A stretch of DNA of 64,000 nt from Alteraurantiacibacter hainanensis (GTDB lineage Bacteria; Pseudomonadota; Alphaproteobacteria; Sphingomonadales; Sphingomonadaceae). Below the pieces are notes generated by a model. That model worked only from the letters and a program-made list of their open reading frames with translations, was not told the origin of the DNA and ran no database searches. This document shows positions 24,918 through 34,332 of this stretch, in pieces (position 1 is the first letter of the stretch; the number at the start of each line of letters is the position of its first letter). The translations under genes were made by a program, and so were the position numbers. The stretch spans positions 620,001-684,000 of the forward strand of contig NZ_JAZAPB010000002.1 of the NCBI RefSeq assembly GCF_036321025.1, given 5' to 3'.

Positions 24918-27900
24918 CTAGGCGAAGTTTTCAGCCAATGGCGCCAACATCTGGTCTGCGGCTTGGGACGCCGTTGTGGAGGTGTAGAACCAATCGGGCA
25001 GTTGCGGCGTAAGCAGATCATCCCATCCACTCAGTCCTGATACTCCTTGAAGGATGATTTCCCCCCTGTTGTCCAGGCTGAGGATCGTATTGCCGTTCTC
25101 CTCTTCCATGCCCACAATCGTGCGGCCGTCGGCAAGATAGAGGCTGTCCACACCGACTTCGAAATCGGTGATCGTATCTTCGTCGCGCGACCTGTCCGGG
25201 CCATCTATCACGAAGATATCCGCTCCTTCTCCGCCGGTCATGACATCGCTGCCCTTGCCGCCAATGATGAGGTCATCCCCGGCTCCGCCGAGAATGATAT
25301 CGTTGCCATCGCCGCCATCGAGAAAATCGATGCCCGCGCCGCCATCGATCGTGTCGTCCCCCCTGTCGCCGCTCAGCTGGTCGAAACCCTCCCCACCGAG
25401 GATTTCCTCGCGTCCTCGGCCCCCGGCGATGATGTCGTCGCCATCAGTGCCGATCAGGGTTCCGCCTCCCCTGGAGGGTTCGAACAGGACACCATCGTCG
25501 ATGGCCGTGACGGTGACGGTGAGCGTGGCTGTATCAGTGAGTGACCCGTCCGTGACGATGTAATCGAACACATCCTGCACCACCGTTCCCGGTGCCAGCG
25601 TATCGGTGATGTCTGCGTCGGCGGAATAGGTGAAGGTGCCATCTGCGGCGACGACGAGCGTGCCATAGACGCCGCTAATCGCAGTACCGGGCGATGCCCC
25701 TTCCACCTCCAGTATGGAAAGGACATCGTCCTCGGCATCGGTATCGCTGCCGGCAATCAGGTTGCCGCCCGTGCTCGCATCCTCGTCTACCGCGGCAACG
25801 TCGTCCTGCGCGATCGGCGTATCGTTCACCCCGACGATTGTCATCGTCACGTCGATGGTTCCGGCCGTGAGAGGAGAATAGGATCCGGTGGAATTGTCGA
25901 GGATCACGAGCTGCCCGAATTCCTGGACGGTTTCTCCCTCACCCAGCGCGTCGATCTTGCTGCCGTCAAACACATAGTAGATCAGCATACCTACGCCGTT
26001 CGCTGTCCCGGCCTGCTGTTTGTCGATCGTTCCGCCGAAGGAGCCGATGCTCGCTGCCCCCGTCGTTCCCAGGAAGCGGCCAGAACCGGCATGCAGGTCG
26101 GTCAGGTCGGCATCGCTGAAGTTGAAGTACATCTTCAGGGTGGAGGGCGCCTCGGGCGCGCTGGTGTCGGTGATGGTGAATTCGGTCGACTGCCCCGGGC
26201 CGGCCCACACCACCGGCAGGTCATTCTGGCCATGCACGGTCACGGTGACCGTTGCAGTATCCACGCCGCCATTCCCATCGTCGACCGTGTAGGAAAAGCT
26301 GTCGGTCGCCGTCTCGCCCAGGGCGAGGTATTCGAAGGCTCCGGCGGCATCGTAGGTGAAGGTGCCGTCGCCGTTGTCGATCACCTGTCCCGACGTTCCG
26401 CTGGTATCGATAGTAAAGCCGTGCACATCGGAAAGGTCGACGTCGGTGTAGTCCGCAGAAATCATCACGCCCGGACCATCCTCGTCGGCATCGACGGCAA
26501 TGTCGTTCGCCTCGGGGGCGTCGTTCCGGCCATAGAGAGTGATGGTGACCTGCGATTGGGCGGTTTCCGCACCGCCGTCGCTGAGATCGATGAGGTAGAC
26601 CTGCTCCAGGAATTCGCCTTCGCCAAGCGAATTCAGATCGGCGTCGGCCACCGAAAAAGTCCAGTCCAGCACTCTGCTTTCTGCAGCAATAGGGTCGATT
26701 GCGAAGTTTCCGAGATATCCGCTGCCGAGAGGCGTGAACGTGGCGGTATGCTGGTCACCGGCTTCCGGATCAGAGAATGTCAGCGCGCCGTTCGTTTCCA
26801 GCATTCCCGCCAGTTCGTCCGGATCGCCGTCGGTCAGTTCGGTCAGCGATGCGCTGTCGGTGGCGGGACCGTCGCCATCGAGGTCCACCAGTATGGCAGC
26901 AAACGAGGCTGCAAGGCCAAGAGACTGGCCGCTGTCGGTGAAGTTGCCTGACCCATCATTGAGATAGACCGCGCTCGGCACCGTCTGTCGGGCGGCAACG
27001 ATATCGATATCACCGTCACCATCCACGTCGCCCAAGACACCGCCGCGGGTAATGGCGTTGGGGAACACTACACCGGAGTCCACAAAACTTCCGTTGCCAT
27101 CACCAAACAGTACTTGGTCGATTGTTGACGAAGGGATGTAGAGGTCGAGAATACCGTCGCCATTTAGGTCGGCGATCTCGATACCGGTGGGATAACCGGC
27201 GAGACTTATCGAGCTTATGGTAAATCCACCCAGTCCATCCGAGATAAATACGTCGAGGCGGCGATCGAAGAGGTCGGCAAAGGCGAGATCTATGTTCCCG
27301 TCTCCGTCGAAATCGCCGGCCTCGACTCCCGAATAGATGTCATTTGGCAGCGTGGAAGTGTCGACCGAGAAATTGCCGTTTCCATCGTTGAAGTAGATCT
27401 TCGATTGGCGATAATATCCGGCGGTGACGACATCGAGATCGCCGTCCTTGTCGAGATCCACCGACACGCTTCCGTAGCTGTAGTCGAAGCCGAGGTTCCG
27501 GACAGAGAAATTTCCATTTCCATCGTTGATGAAAAGGTTGGTGCCCCCATCCGACACACCGACCATCATGATGTCGATATCACCGTCGCCGTCGAAGTCT
27601 TCGGTCTCCAGCGAGCCGACAAGCAATTGGCCGATATATTGTCCAGGCGTGAAATTGCCGTTTCCGTCATTTAGCCAGATGGGCGACCCGCCACCCTGGT
27701 GCCCACCAATGACGATATCATTGTCGCCATCGCCATCGAAATCGGCAGCTGCAATTCGCCAATTGTCCGTGCCGATGTTGTTCGAATTGGGGATCGACAC
27801 GAAATTCCCGGATCCATCATTCAAGAAGAAGAGATCCAGGGTCTCGTCCGTCGCAAAGATCAGGTCGAGATCGCCCCCTCCGCCACCGCCGACGAAGACA

Positions 27901-30900
27901 GGGGCGTCATTCGCGCCCGTTACTGTCACTTGGACCTGCGCGGAATCCGTCGCCCCGTGCTCATCGACGACGTCGTAGGTCAGCGTGACGATTTCGGATT
28001 CGCCGTCAGCGAGATAATCGAAGTCCTGCTCCGGATCGAAGACAAGCTGGTTGCCGCTGATCGATGCGGTGCCTTTGCCGGACAGGTTGCCCACGGCCGA
28101 AAGCGTCAGGACGGCGCCGTTGTCGGGGTCCACGTCGTTCGCAAGAACGTCGATCTGGATCGCCTCGTCCTCGCTCGTTTCACCACTGTCGTCGAAGGCA
28201 ATGGGGATGTCGTTCACCCCGACCAGACGGAAAGTGACGTCGATCGTGCCAGCCGTCAGCGGCGTGAAGCTGCCGGTGGAATTGTCCAGGACGCGCAGCC
28301 GCACCACCTCGTCGATCACCTCGCCCTCGGCCAGTTTGTCCATTTCCGCGCCAGACAAGATGTAAACGATATAGGCTAATCCGGGTGTCGTGGCGGTTTG
28401 CCCAACTTCCGTCCCTCCGCCAAATGTCCCACGGCGTCCTCCGGGTGTGCCGACGTGGATGGTGTTCCCCGCATGGCTGTCTCCGATATCGGCATCAGTG
28501 AAAGAGAACCTTGGTATCAGCGTCACCGATGCTGTCGCATCGGCCGTATCGTTGATGATGAAAAGGTCGCTCTGGCCCGCCGCAGGATCGGCATAGACGA
28601 CCGGCAGGTCATTCTCCCCCGTGATACTTATCGTCGCGGTGGCGGTATCGACGCCGCCCTTTCCGTCATCGACCGTGTAGGTGAAACTGTCGGTGACGAT
28701 CGCGCCCGCTCGCAGATAGTCGAACGCTCCGGCAGGATCGTAGTCGAATGTCCCGTCGCCGTTGTTGACGACGGTGCCCAGCGTGCCTGTCGTATCGATC
28801 GTGTAGGTATGCGTGTCGGCAGGATCGGCATCGGTAAAATCGGCAGCAAGAGTGATCGCTGGGCCATCTTCGTCGGCATTTCCCGAAATGTCCTCCGCGA
28901 TGGGCGCCACGTTGGGGAGTGTATTCGTGATGTTGGCGAAGGTGATCGTCCTCGACTGGCCGCCATCGGGATGCGGGTCGCCGTCGGTCAGCAGGAATTG
29001 TACCCGCGCGGTTTGCGAGAAGTCGTCCGTCGTCACGCTATAGGCGACGGAGCGAAGGATCGCCTCGGCCGCCTCCGGCGTGCCGTTGGTGTTGAAGAAA
29101 ACCCGCAGACCCGTGCCGCTGGTGCCGAAAGTCGTGCCGACCAGCACACCTTCGTAATAGGCCTCAGTCCCCTCGAACCGGACCTGGCCGGGTCCGTCGC
29201 CTTCGCTGACGAAGCTGATCAGGCCATTCCCGTCGATGATATTGATGTTCCAGAGCCCGGTGATGTCGGCGGAATCGATGTCCGAGACGATGCCGTCGGG
29301 CGAAATGATCTGCGCACCGGAATCGGCGATGTAGTCCAGATCGATATCGGCGCCCGCAGCCTGTGGATCGAGATCTACGAACGGCGCATCGTTCGTCGGT
29401 GCGATCAGAACGCTGAATTGCTGTTCGTCGACGCCTCCGTTCCCGTCTTCGACCAGCATGATGAAACTGTCGGCACCATTGACGTTGGCCGCGGGGGTGT
29501 ACGTGAACGTATCGCCGATGATGGAGACAGACCCAAGGGTCGGCTCTTCGCCGGGCTTCAACCGGAAGGTGAGAGGATCACCATCGGGATCGCTTGCCTG
29601 CAACTGGATCGGGTCGCTCGGCGTATCCTCATTCGTCACGATCTCGGTTTGTGCACCGCCGACAAGCGAGAAATCGTCGATCTTGATGTGGTGCCCTGTA
29701 AACCAGCCATAGGGGCGCAGGTCGATGCTGATTAGTCCTGCCCCAACCAGGCTGGTTTCGCTGACGGTGAATTCCGCGACACCATCGGAGTCCATGTCGA
29801 TCACGACAGTCCCGGTGTCGCTGTCCAGGGCGAGAGAGAAATCGCTCCACACGTCGAAGAGCGAGGACGAGAAGATGGTGTCGGCAAAGAGGTTGTAGCT
29901 GGAGCCGCCCGGCAAGGTGACGATCAGCTTCGGCCGGTCGTAATTCGCTGCATCGTTGTCGTAGTCGGGAGCCCACAGCGTTCTCTGGGCCGTAAGAAAG
30001 AACTGGACCTGCTCGCCATTGGCCGTGGAAAACTGGAAGATGCTGCGCCCGTAATAATATTCGCCGTAACTCGAAATGTCTGAATTGTGGTGGAGCGTGC
30101 TGTAGCGCAGAGACGCGTCTTTCACCGGTTCTCCCGGTGTGAAGAGTGCCTTTACCGGAAGGTCCGTCTGGTACTGCTCGAGATAGAGGTACCCGCCTGT
30201 TTCCACGGCGTTGTACGGGAAGCTCCATTCACCGGTATTGAGCACCCCGTCGTTGAAGTCGTCCGCATAGGCGAGGCTGGGATGAAATTCCGGCGGTGCG
30301 TTCTGCGCCAGCGCTTCGACGGTGACCGTTGCGGTGGCGGTGGAACCGCTGGTGTCCGAAATGACATATTCGACGGTCTGGCCCAGCCCCGAGGCCGTGT
30401 TTGCCGCATAGGCGATCAGACCCGTCGATGGATCGTAGCTGAAATCCCAGCCATCGACGCTGCTGCCTATGGAAACAAGCGAGATGCTGTCGCCATCCGG
30501 GTCGAAATCGTTATCGAGCAGCGCGAAAACCGGGATGGTGCCGCTTGCCCCGGGCTCCAGTGTGATGATGTCGTCCTCTGCCACGGGCGGAGTGTTCTGA
30601 ACTTCCGGCTCGATCGTGACGGTGCCGAAGGATACGGCTCCCTCGTCGTCGATGATCCGGTAGTCGAAAGAGGTCGGGCCAACGGTATTCGTATTGGCAA
30701 GGTAGGATATGAAGTCAGTGCCGGCGTAGAACAGATCCCAGCCGGCCGTGCTCCAGGAGGATGTGCTCGATTCGAAGAAATATACCGCCCCCCCATCTGG
30801 GTCGAAATCATTGGCAAGCAGATCCGCCACGGCGATAGAGCCGCTCCCGCCGACAGGCAGAGTGATCGTATCGTCCCCGGCAACCGGCGCCGCATTCTCG

Positions 30901-32918
30901 AACACCAGCGAGAAAGTGTCGAAAGCACTCAACTCCCCGTCCGAAGCCCTAACGCGCACTTCAAGGGAGCTACCGATTGTGCTCGGTGCGGTGCCTGAAA
31001 AGGTCGTTCCATCGAACGAGAGCCAGGACGGAAGCGGGTCCCCGTTGGCAAGGGTGGCCGTCAGCGTGAGAGGATCACCGTCGGGATCGGTGAAGGCGGT
31101 CGTTGGAACTGGCAGATGAAATTCAGCGCCGGCTGCCAACGCGATGTCTGGCAGTGGTTCTACAGAAAGGTCGGCAGTTTCAAAACTCGGCTGGGGCGGC
31201 GGTGGGGACCCACTTTCGTCCCGGAGCAGATAGACGTTGCCGAAGGCCCCGCCCGACAGGTTCAATTCCAGCCGAAGGGTATCGAAGGCTCCAGCCCAAG
31301 TGTAAGCATCAACAAGGTCGCTACCGTCAAAGGCAGTCTTATCGATGTCATAGAGAACGAGGCGCGCGTAGTTCAACTGTTGGCCAAGGAACGGCGGACG
31401 GCTCGCTCCAGACGGCAGGCTGAAAGTCATCTCCAGAACGTCGCCGCTGGTGATATCGTTATATAACCTGAATGTCGCTGGCAGAACGATGGTCTCGCCC
31501 GCCATGGTCACCGTCAGTGAAGCGCCTTCATAGATTGCGCCATAGGTAAATATGGGCTGCCCTTCGAGGTCGAGCGAATAGTCGAACTGCCACGTGATCG
31601 GTTCGTCGCTGGCGAGCCCCATGGCTGTCGCATCAATCGTGGTTGAGAACTCTACGGATTGCTGGCGTCCGGTTGCAATTGGCGAGGCGTTGATCTCGAA
31701 CGGCGAAAAGGTCTGCGTTGCCCACCTGCCTGTGGCAGGATTCTGATCCTGGAACGACGCGATGAGATTACCTGAGGAAAGGCCAAGCAGACTCAGCGCG
31801 TTGGAGGAATAGTTGTCACCATTGTCGATCCGGAACACCTCTCCCAGCGCATTGGCCAGCGCATCGAATGCGCGGGCTTCCAATCCCGTATAGGGGTCGC
31901 CGCCTGGAGGGGGCGTGCCATCCCAAGCGACGACGAACCCGCCATCAGCCATTGCCGTGACGGTGGGCTGATACTGGCGACCGTCGACCCAGTCGGTAAC
32001 CGTGACGACTTCAGAAACCGGCGTGCCGTCGGTCTGGAAGACCTGGACGAACGTGTCGTAGCTCCGAGCGGTGCCCGGACCGACGTCGACTGCCCAGGCG
32101 AAAACGAGGTTGCCGTCCTCCAGGGTCGCCACGTCGAAGAGGAGACCGCCAGTGACCGTCGGGTCACTCACAACAAAGGCAGGATGAAGGGGGACGAAGT
32201 CAGAGCCAAAGATTTGGGCAAGCAGTTCCCTGTCTTCGCCTAACCAGGTCACAACAAACCCATCGCCAACCGCTTCGATCTGATGATGAGCGGCGAAAAG
32301 GCCGGTTGGCAGTCCCAGGCTGACAGGTGATTGTGGAACACCATCAAGATCGAACGTCTGGCCGCGGACAAAGAAGATATCATGCCAGCCCCTCTCGGGG
32401 GTCCAGATTCTTTCGCTCTCAAGCCAAATGGTTCCGACGATTCCGGCCTCGGTAGCCGCGACGCGCGCCCAGTTTGGATTCTCGCCATTAGAGCCGGTCG
32501 CCAGAGTGCGAAAACGATTTTCGAACCCGATCGTAGTGCCTTGCTGGACCTCGTAGGGCGTTATGAGCCTCGGCTCTCCGGCGGAATCGAAGTATTGCAG
32601 CACGAGCCGATCCGAGGCCAGATTGCTATCGGGATCGTAGACCATGGCAAAACCGCCGTCCGGCAATGCCGCTACACTCGGAAATCGCGGCGCAGACCCG
32701 GTGGCCGTTGCAAGCGTGAAGGGTCCGCCGATGGGTTCTCCGCTGGCATCCAGAAAGTGTCCGACCACGTAGTAGTCCGTAGAAAGGCCACCGATGCCGC
32801 CAATGCTCACGGCCAGCAACCTGCCATCCGCCAGTTCGATGAGGTCGAGTGAGGCCGGATCTTCCAGCCCGGCGAGTTCTTCGAACTCGAAATCGATGGG
32901 TTCGTAAATCCTGTTCAC
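24918..32918 (-). CDS. Giant RTX / cadherin-like / FG-GAP surface protein
   Basis: A 2,666-residue acidic secreted protein, probably an adhesin or matrix protein. Order by approximate residue: 1-460, repeats of the DGGFVVAW type; 580-680, a dystroglycan/cadherin-like domain (FTDPDGDPLTLTATL); 680-870, two VCBS-like domains with NDFDPDGD; 877-1090, a jelly-roll-like segment beginning YADDFNDGVLNTGEW; 1100-1680, cadherin-like tandems; 1680-2020, seven Ca-binding D-x-D-x-D-G motifs (DFDGDGDNDIV, DVDGDGDIDIV and others) of an FG-GAP propeller; 2020-2480, more cadherin-like domains; 2487-2575, RTX nonapeptides (GGxGxDxLxGG); then a type I secretion-like tail. A GTG at 32918 follows GGGGGG by seven bases. 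No type I transporter is nearby. It is divergent from a LuxR gene. Confidence 0.9.
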   Translation of the reverse strand: MNRIYEPIDFEFEELAGLEDPASLDLIELADGRLLAVSIGGIGGLSTDYYVVGHFLDASGEPIGGPFTLATATGSAPRFPSVAALPDGGFAMVYDPDSNLASDRLVLQYFDSAGEPRLITPYEVQQGTTIGFENRFRTLATGSNGENPNWARVAATEAGIVGTIWLESERIWTPERGWHDIFFVRGQTFDLDGVPQSPVSLGLPTGLFAAHHQIEAVGDGFVVTWLGEDRELLAQIFGSDFVPLHPAFVVSDPTVTGGLLFDVATLEDGNLVFAWAVDVGPGTARSYDTFVQVFQTDGTPVSEVVTVTDWVDGRQYQPTVTAMADGGFVVAWDGTPPPGGDPYTGLEARAFDALANALGEVFRIDNGDNYSSNALSLLGLSSGNLIASFQDQNPATGRWATQTFSPFEINASPIATGRQQSVEFSTTIDATAMGLASDEPITWQFDYSLDLEGQPIFTYGAIYEGASLTVTMAGETIVLPATFRLYNDITSGDVLEMTFSLPSGASRPPFLGQQLNYARLVLYDIDKTAFDGSDLVDAYTWAGAFDTLRLELNLSGGAFGNVYLLRDESGSPPPPQPSFETADLSVEPLPDIALAAGAEFHLPVPTTAFTDPDGDPLTLTATLANGDPLPSWLSFDGTTFSGTAPSTIGSSLEVRVRASDGELSAFDTFSLVFENAAPVAGDDTITLPVGGSGSIAVADLLANDFDPDGGAVYFFESSTSSWSTAGWDLFYAGTDFISYLANTNTVGPTSFDYRIIDDEGAVSFGTVTIEPEVQNTPPVAEDDIITLEPGASGTIPVFALLDNDFDPDGDSISLVSIGSSVDGWDFSYDPSTGLIAYAANTASGLGQTVEYVISDTSGSTATATVTVEALAQNAPPEFHPSLAYADDFNDGVLNTGEWSFPYNAVETGGYLYLEQYQTDLPVKALFTPGEPVKDASLRYSTLHHNSDISSYGEYYYGRSIFQFSTANGEQVQFFLTAQRTLWAPDYDNDAANYDRPKLIVTLPGGSSYNLFADTIFSSSLFDVWSDFSLALDSDTGTVVIDMDSDGVAEFTVSETSLVGAGLISIDLRPYGWFTGHHIKIDDFSLVGGAQTEIVTNEDTPSDPIQLQASDPDGDPLTFRLKPGEEPTLGSVSIIGDTFTYTPAANVNGADSFIMLVEDGNGGVDEQQFSVLIAPTNDAPFVDLDPQAAGADIDLDYIADSGAQIISPDGIVSDIDSADITGLWNINIIDGNGLISFVSEGDGPGQVRFEGTEAYYEGVLVGTTFGTSGTGLRVFFNTNGTPEAAEAILRSVAYSVTTDDFSQTARVQFLLTDGDPHPDGGQSRTITFANITNTLPNVAPIAEDISGNADEDGPAITLAADFTDADPADTHTYTIDTTGTLGTVVNNGDGTFDYDPAGAFDYLRAGAIVTDSFTYTVDDGKGGVDTATATISITGENDLPVVYADPAAGQSDLFIINDTADATASVTLIPRFSFTDADIGDSHAGNTIHVGTPGGRRGTFGGGTEVGQTATTPGLAYIVYILSGAEMDKLAEGEVIDEVVRLRVLDNSTGSFTPLTAGTIDVTFRLVGVNDIPIAFDDSGETSEDEAIQIDVLANDVDPDNGAVLTLSAVGNLSGKGTASISGNQLVFDPEQDFDYLADGESEIVTLTYDVVDEHGATDSAQVQVTVTGANDAPVFVGGGGGGDLDLIFATDETLDLFFLNDGSGNFVSIPNSNNIGTDNWRIAAADFDGDGDNDIVIGGHQGGGSPIWLNDGNGNFTPGQYIGQLLVGSLETEDFDGDGDIDIMMVGVSDGGTNLFINDGNGNFSVRNLGFDYSYGSVSVDLDKDGDLDVVTAGYYRQSKIYFNDGNGNFSVDTSTLPNDIYSGVEAGDFDGDGNIDLAFADLFDRRLDVFISDGLGGFTISSISLAGYPTGIEIADLNGDGILDLYIPSSTIDQVLFGDGNGSFVDSGVVFPNAITRGGVLGDVDGDGDIDIVAARQTVPSAVYLNDGSGNFTDSGQSLGLAASFAAILVDLDGDGPATDSASLTELTDGDPDELAGMLETNGALTFSDPEAGDQHTATFTPLGSGYLGNFAIDPIAAESRVLDWTFSVADADLNSLGEGEFLEQVYLIDLSDGGAETAQSQVTITLYGRNDAPEANDIAVDADEDGPGVMISADYTDVDLSDVHGFTIDTSGTSGQVIDNGDGTFTYDAAGAFEYLALGETATDSFSYTVDDGNGGVDTATVTVTVHGQNDLPVVWAGPGQSTEFTITDTSAPEAPSTLKMYFNFSDADLTDLHAGSGRFLGTTGAASIGSFGGTIDKQQAGTANGVGMLIYYVFDGSKIDALGEGETVQEFGQLVILDNSTGSYSPLTAGTIDVTMTIVGVNDTPIAQDDVAAVDEDASTGGNLIAGSDTDAEDDVLSILEVEGASPGTAISGVYGTLVVAADGTFTYSADADITDTLAPGTVVQDVFDYIVTDGSLTDTATLTVTVTAIDDGVLFEPSRGGGTLIGTDGDDIIAGGRGREEILGGEGFDQLSGDRGDDTIDGGAGIDFLDGGDGNDIILGGAGDDLIIGGKGSDVMTGGEGADIFVIDGPDRSRDEDTITDFEVGVDSLYLADGRTIVGMEEENGNTILSLDNRGEIILQGVSGLSGWDDLLTPQLPDWFYTSTTASQAADQMLAPLAENFA

Positions 32919-33012
32919 TGGCACACCCCCCTTTCGGTCTGCCGGTGACGCCCCCAAGCCTCGCGACAATACCGAGTCGTTGAGTTGAAATTCTGTTAAC
33001 TATCGTTCATCT

Positions 33013-33035
33013 TGTCATCATCAGTTCTGATGACA
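33013..33035. promoter_or_regulatory. Palindrome in the divergent adhesin/luxR promoter gap
   Basis: TGTCATCA (33013-33020) and TGATGACA (33028-33035) form a perfect inverted repeat with a 7-base centre. It lies 95 bases from the giant-protein start and about 90 bases from the luxR start, where an operator shared by both genes would be expected. Assignment to the adjacent LuxR-type protein is inference. Confidence 0.5.
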
Positions 33036-33124
33036 TGGGAAACAATGTTTCACCACAGGTCAGATTGACTTGAGGGCAGGAAAGCAGAGGGCGAGTATTT
33101 CATCACGGCATTGGGGGCGATGTC

Positions 33125-34216
33125 TTGGATTTTGTTGGCAGAATCTACGAAGCGATCGAGGATGAGGATGCATACCTCGCCCTTCCCGAACTTCTGTCCG
33201 ACGCCGTGGGCGCGCGATCTTGCACTCTGCAACTGCTCGACCCGGACTACCGGGTCGAGGACATCCAGGTGAACCACTTCAGCCGCGAAATGCTGGAATT
33301 CTACGTCGACCACAATTTCCAGCACTTCGACGACTGGGTGCTCGCGATCGACCGCGACGCCGACTGGGGGAAGGCGCTGCTGTTCAGCGACAGGCTTCGG
33401 GCGGACGAGTTCTGCAACGGCTTCTTCTACAACGAGTTCATTCGTCATTTCGGCGATGACAGCGTGCACTGCCTGGGCTTTGCCGACACGCGATCGGACG
33501 GCGGCACGATGCTCGTCGGGCTGCACAGACCAAGGGATGCCGCAGACTTTGGCGAAGAAAACCGGGATCGGCTGGAAGCGCTGAGACCGCATCTCACGCG
33601 CATGATCGTGTTGCGCAACAAGCTGAGGGGCTGGCAGGAATCAGCCGGCAGCGCGCGACTGGGTATCAACAGTGTCGAGGATGCCTTCATCATCGTGCGC
33701 GAAGACAGGCAGTTGCAGTTTGCAAACATTTCGGCAGAGGCGCTGTTGCGGGAAGGGCAGCTTCTGCGCATGAAAGATGCCCGGCTGGAAATGGTCCGCC
33801 CGGTGGACCAGCGGCGGCTCCTGCGCGCATTGCTGGACGCGTCTGCCAACCGGATCGACGGACACACGGCCTTCACCGCGCGCGATGCCCGCAACGCCCA
33901 ATGGCGTTTTTCGATCGTCCCCAAGAGGTTCAACGGAGTGACCGCCCTGTTGATCTGGATCGATAGCGGCTCCGCTGGCACATCCGCCGCAGAGGCCCTG
34001 CAAGAGCTCTACAATCTCACCGCGGCCGAAGTGCCGGTGCTTATGGCCCTGAGCGAAGGCCTCTCTGCGTTCCAGATTGCAGACAGACTGGGCGTCTCGA
34101 TTGCTACCGTGCGGACCCACGTCCAGCACATTTACAACAAGACTGGAGTTCACAAGGTGAGCCAGCTTGCGACGCTTGTCGCCAGCCTGCCCAAATTGCG
34201 GCGTGATCCGGAATAA
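33125..34216 (+). CDS. LuxR-type transcriptional regulator (helix-turn-helix C-terminus)
   Basis: A 363-residue regulator. The C-terminal 65 residues are a GerE/LuxR helix-turn-helix (YNLTAAEVPVLMALSEGLS, IADRLGVSIATVRTHVQHIY, NKTGVHKVSQLATLV). The N-terminal ~170 residues look like a GAF/sensor-type domain (SCTLQLLDPDYRVEDIQVNH). Residues ~180-250 resemble a PAS core (VEDAFIIVREDRQLQFANIS). There is no receiver Asp site and no autoinducer synthase nearby, so the ligand is unknown. The TTG at 33125 follows GGGGGCG at a usable distance; an ATG five bases upstream is in another frame. It is divergent from the giant surface protein and convergent with a second, similarly built LuxR gene. Confidence 0.88.
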   Translation: MDFVGRIYEAIEDEDAYLALPELLSDAVGARSCTLQLLDPDYRVEDIQVNHFSREMLEFYVDHNFQHFDDWVLAIDRDADWGKALLFSDRLRADEFCNGFFYNEFIRHFGDDSVHCLGFADTRSDGGTMLVGLHRPRDAADFGEENRDRLEALRPHLTRMIVLRNKLRGWQESAGSARLGINSVEDAFIIVREDRQLQFANISAEALLREGQLLRMKDARLEMVRPVDQRRLLRALLDASANRIDGHTAFTARDARNAQWRFSIVPKRFNGVTALLIWIDSGSAGTSAAEALQELYNLTAAEVPVLMALSEGLSAFQIADRLGVSIATVRTHVQHIYNKTGVHKVSQLATLVASLPKLRRDPE

Positions 34217-34252
34217 GCTCGTTGCAGGAGATTGGAAACCGAGCAAGACGAA

Positions 34253-34280
34253 CCTCTCGACGTTCTGACATGTCGAGAGG
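34253..34280. terminator. Hairpin between the two convergent luxR genes
   Basis: CCTCTCGAC (34253-34261) pairs perfectly with GTCGAGAGG (34272-34280). It lies in the 115-base gap between convergent stops, so it may terminate transcription from both sides, although neither side has a T-tract. Confidence 0.5.
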
Positions 34281-34332
34281 GCAGGCGGTGGGGAAATCAG
34301 CGTCCGCTTCATCCCCAGCTTTAGGAACGTCG

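Noticed and set aside
25400..28000. Regular short DNA repeats suggesting a CRISPR or satellite array
   Set aside because: They are in-frame codons for RTX and FG-GAP Asp/Gly motifs in one continuous reading frame, with no uniform spacers.
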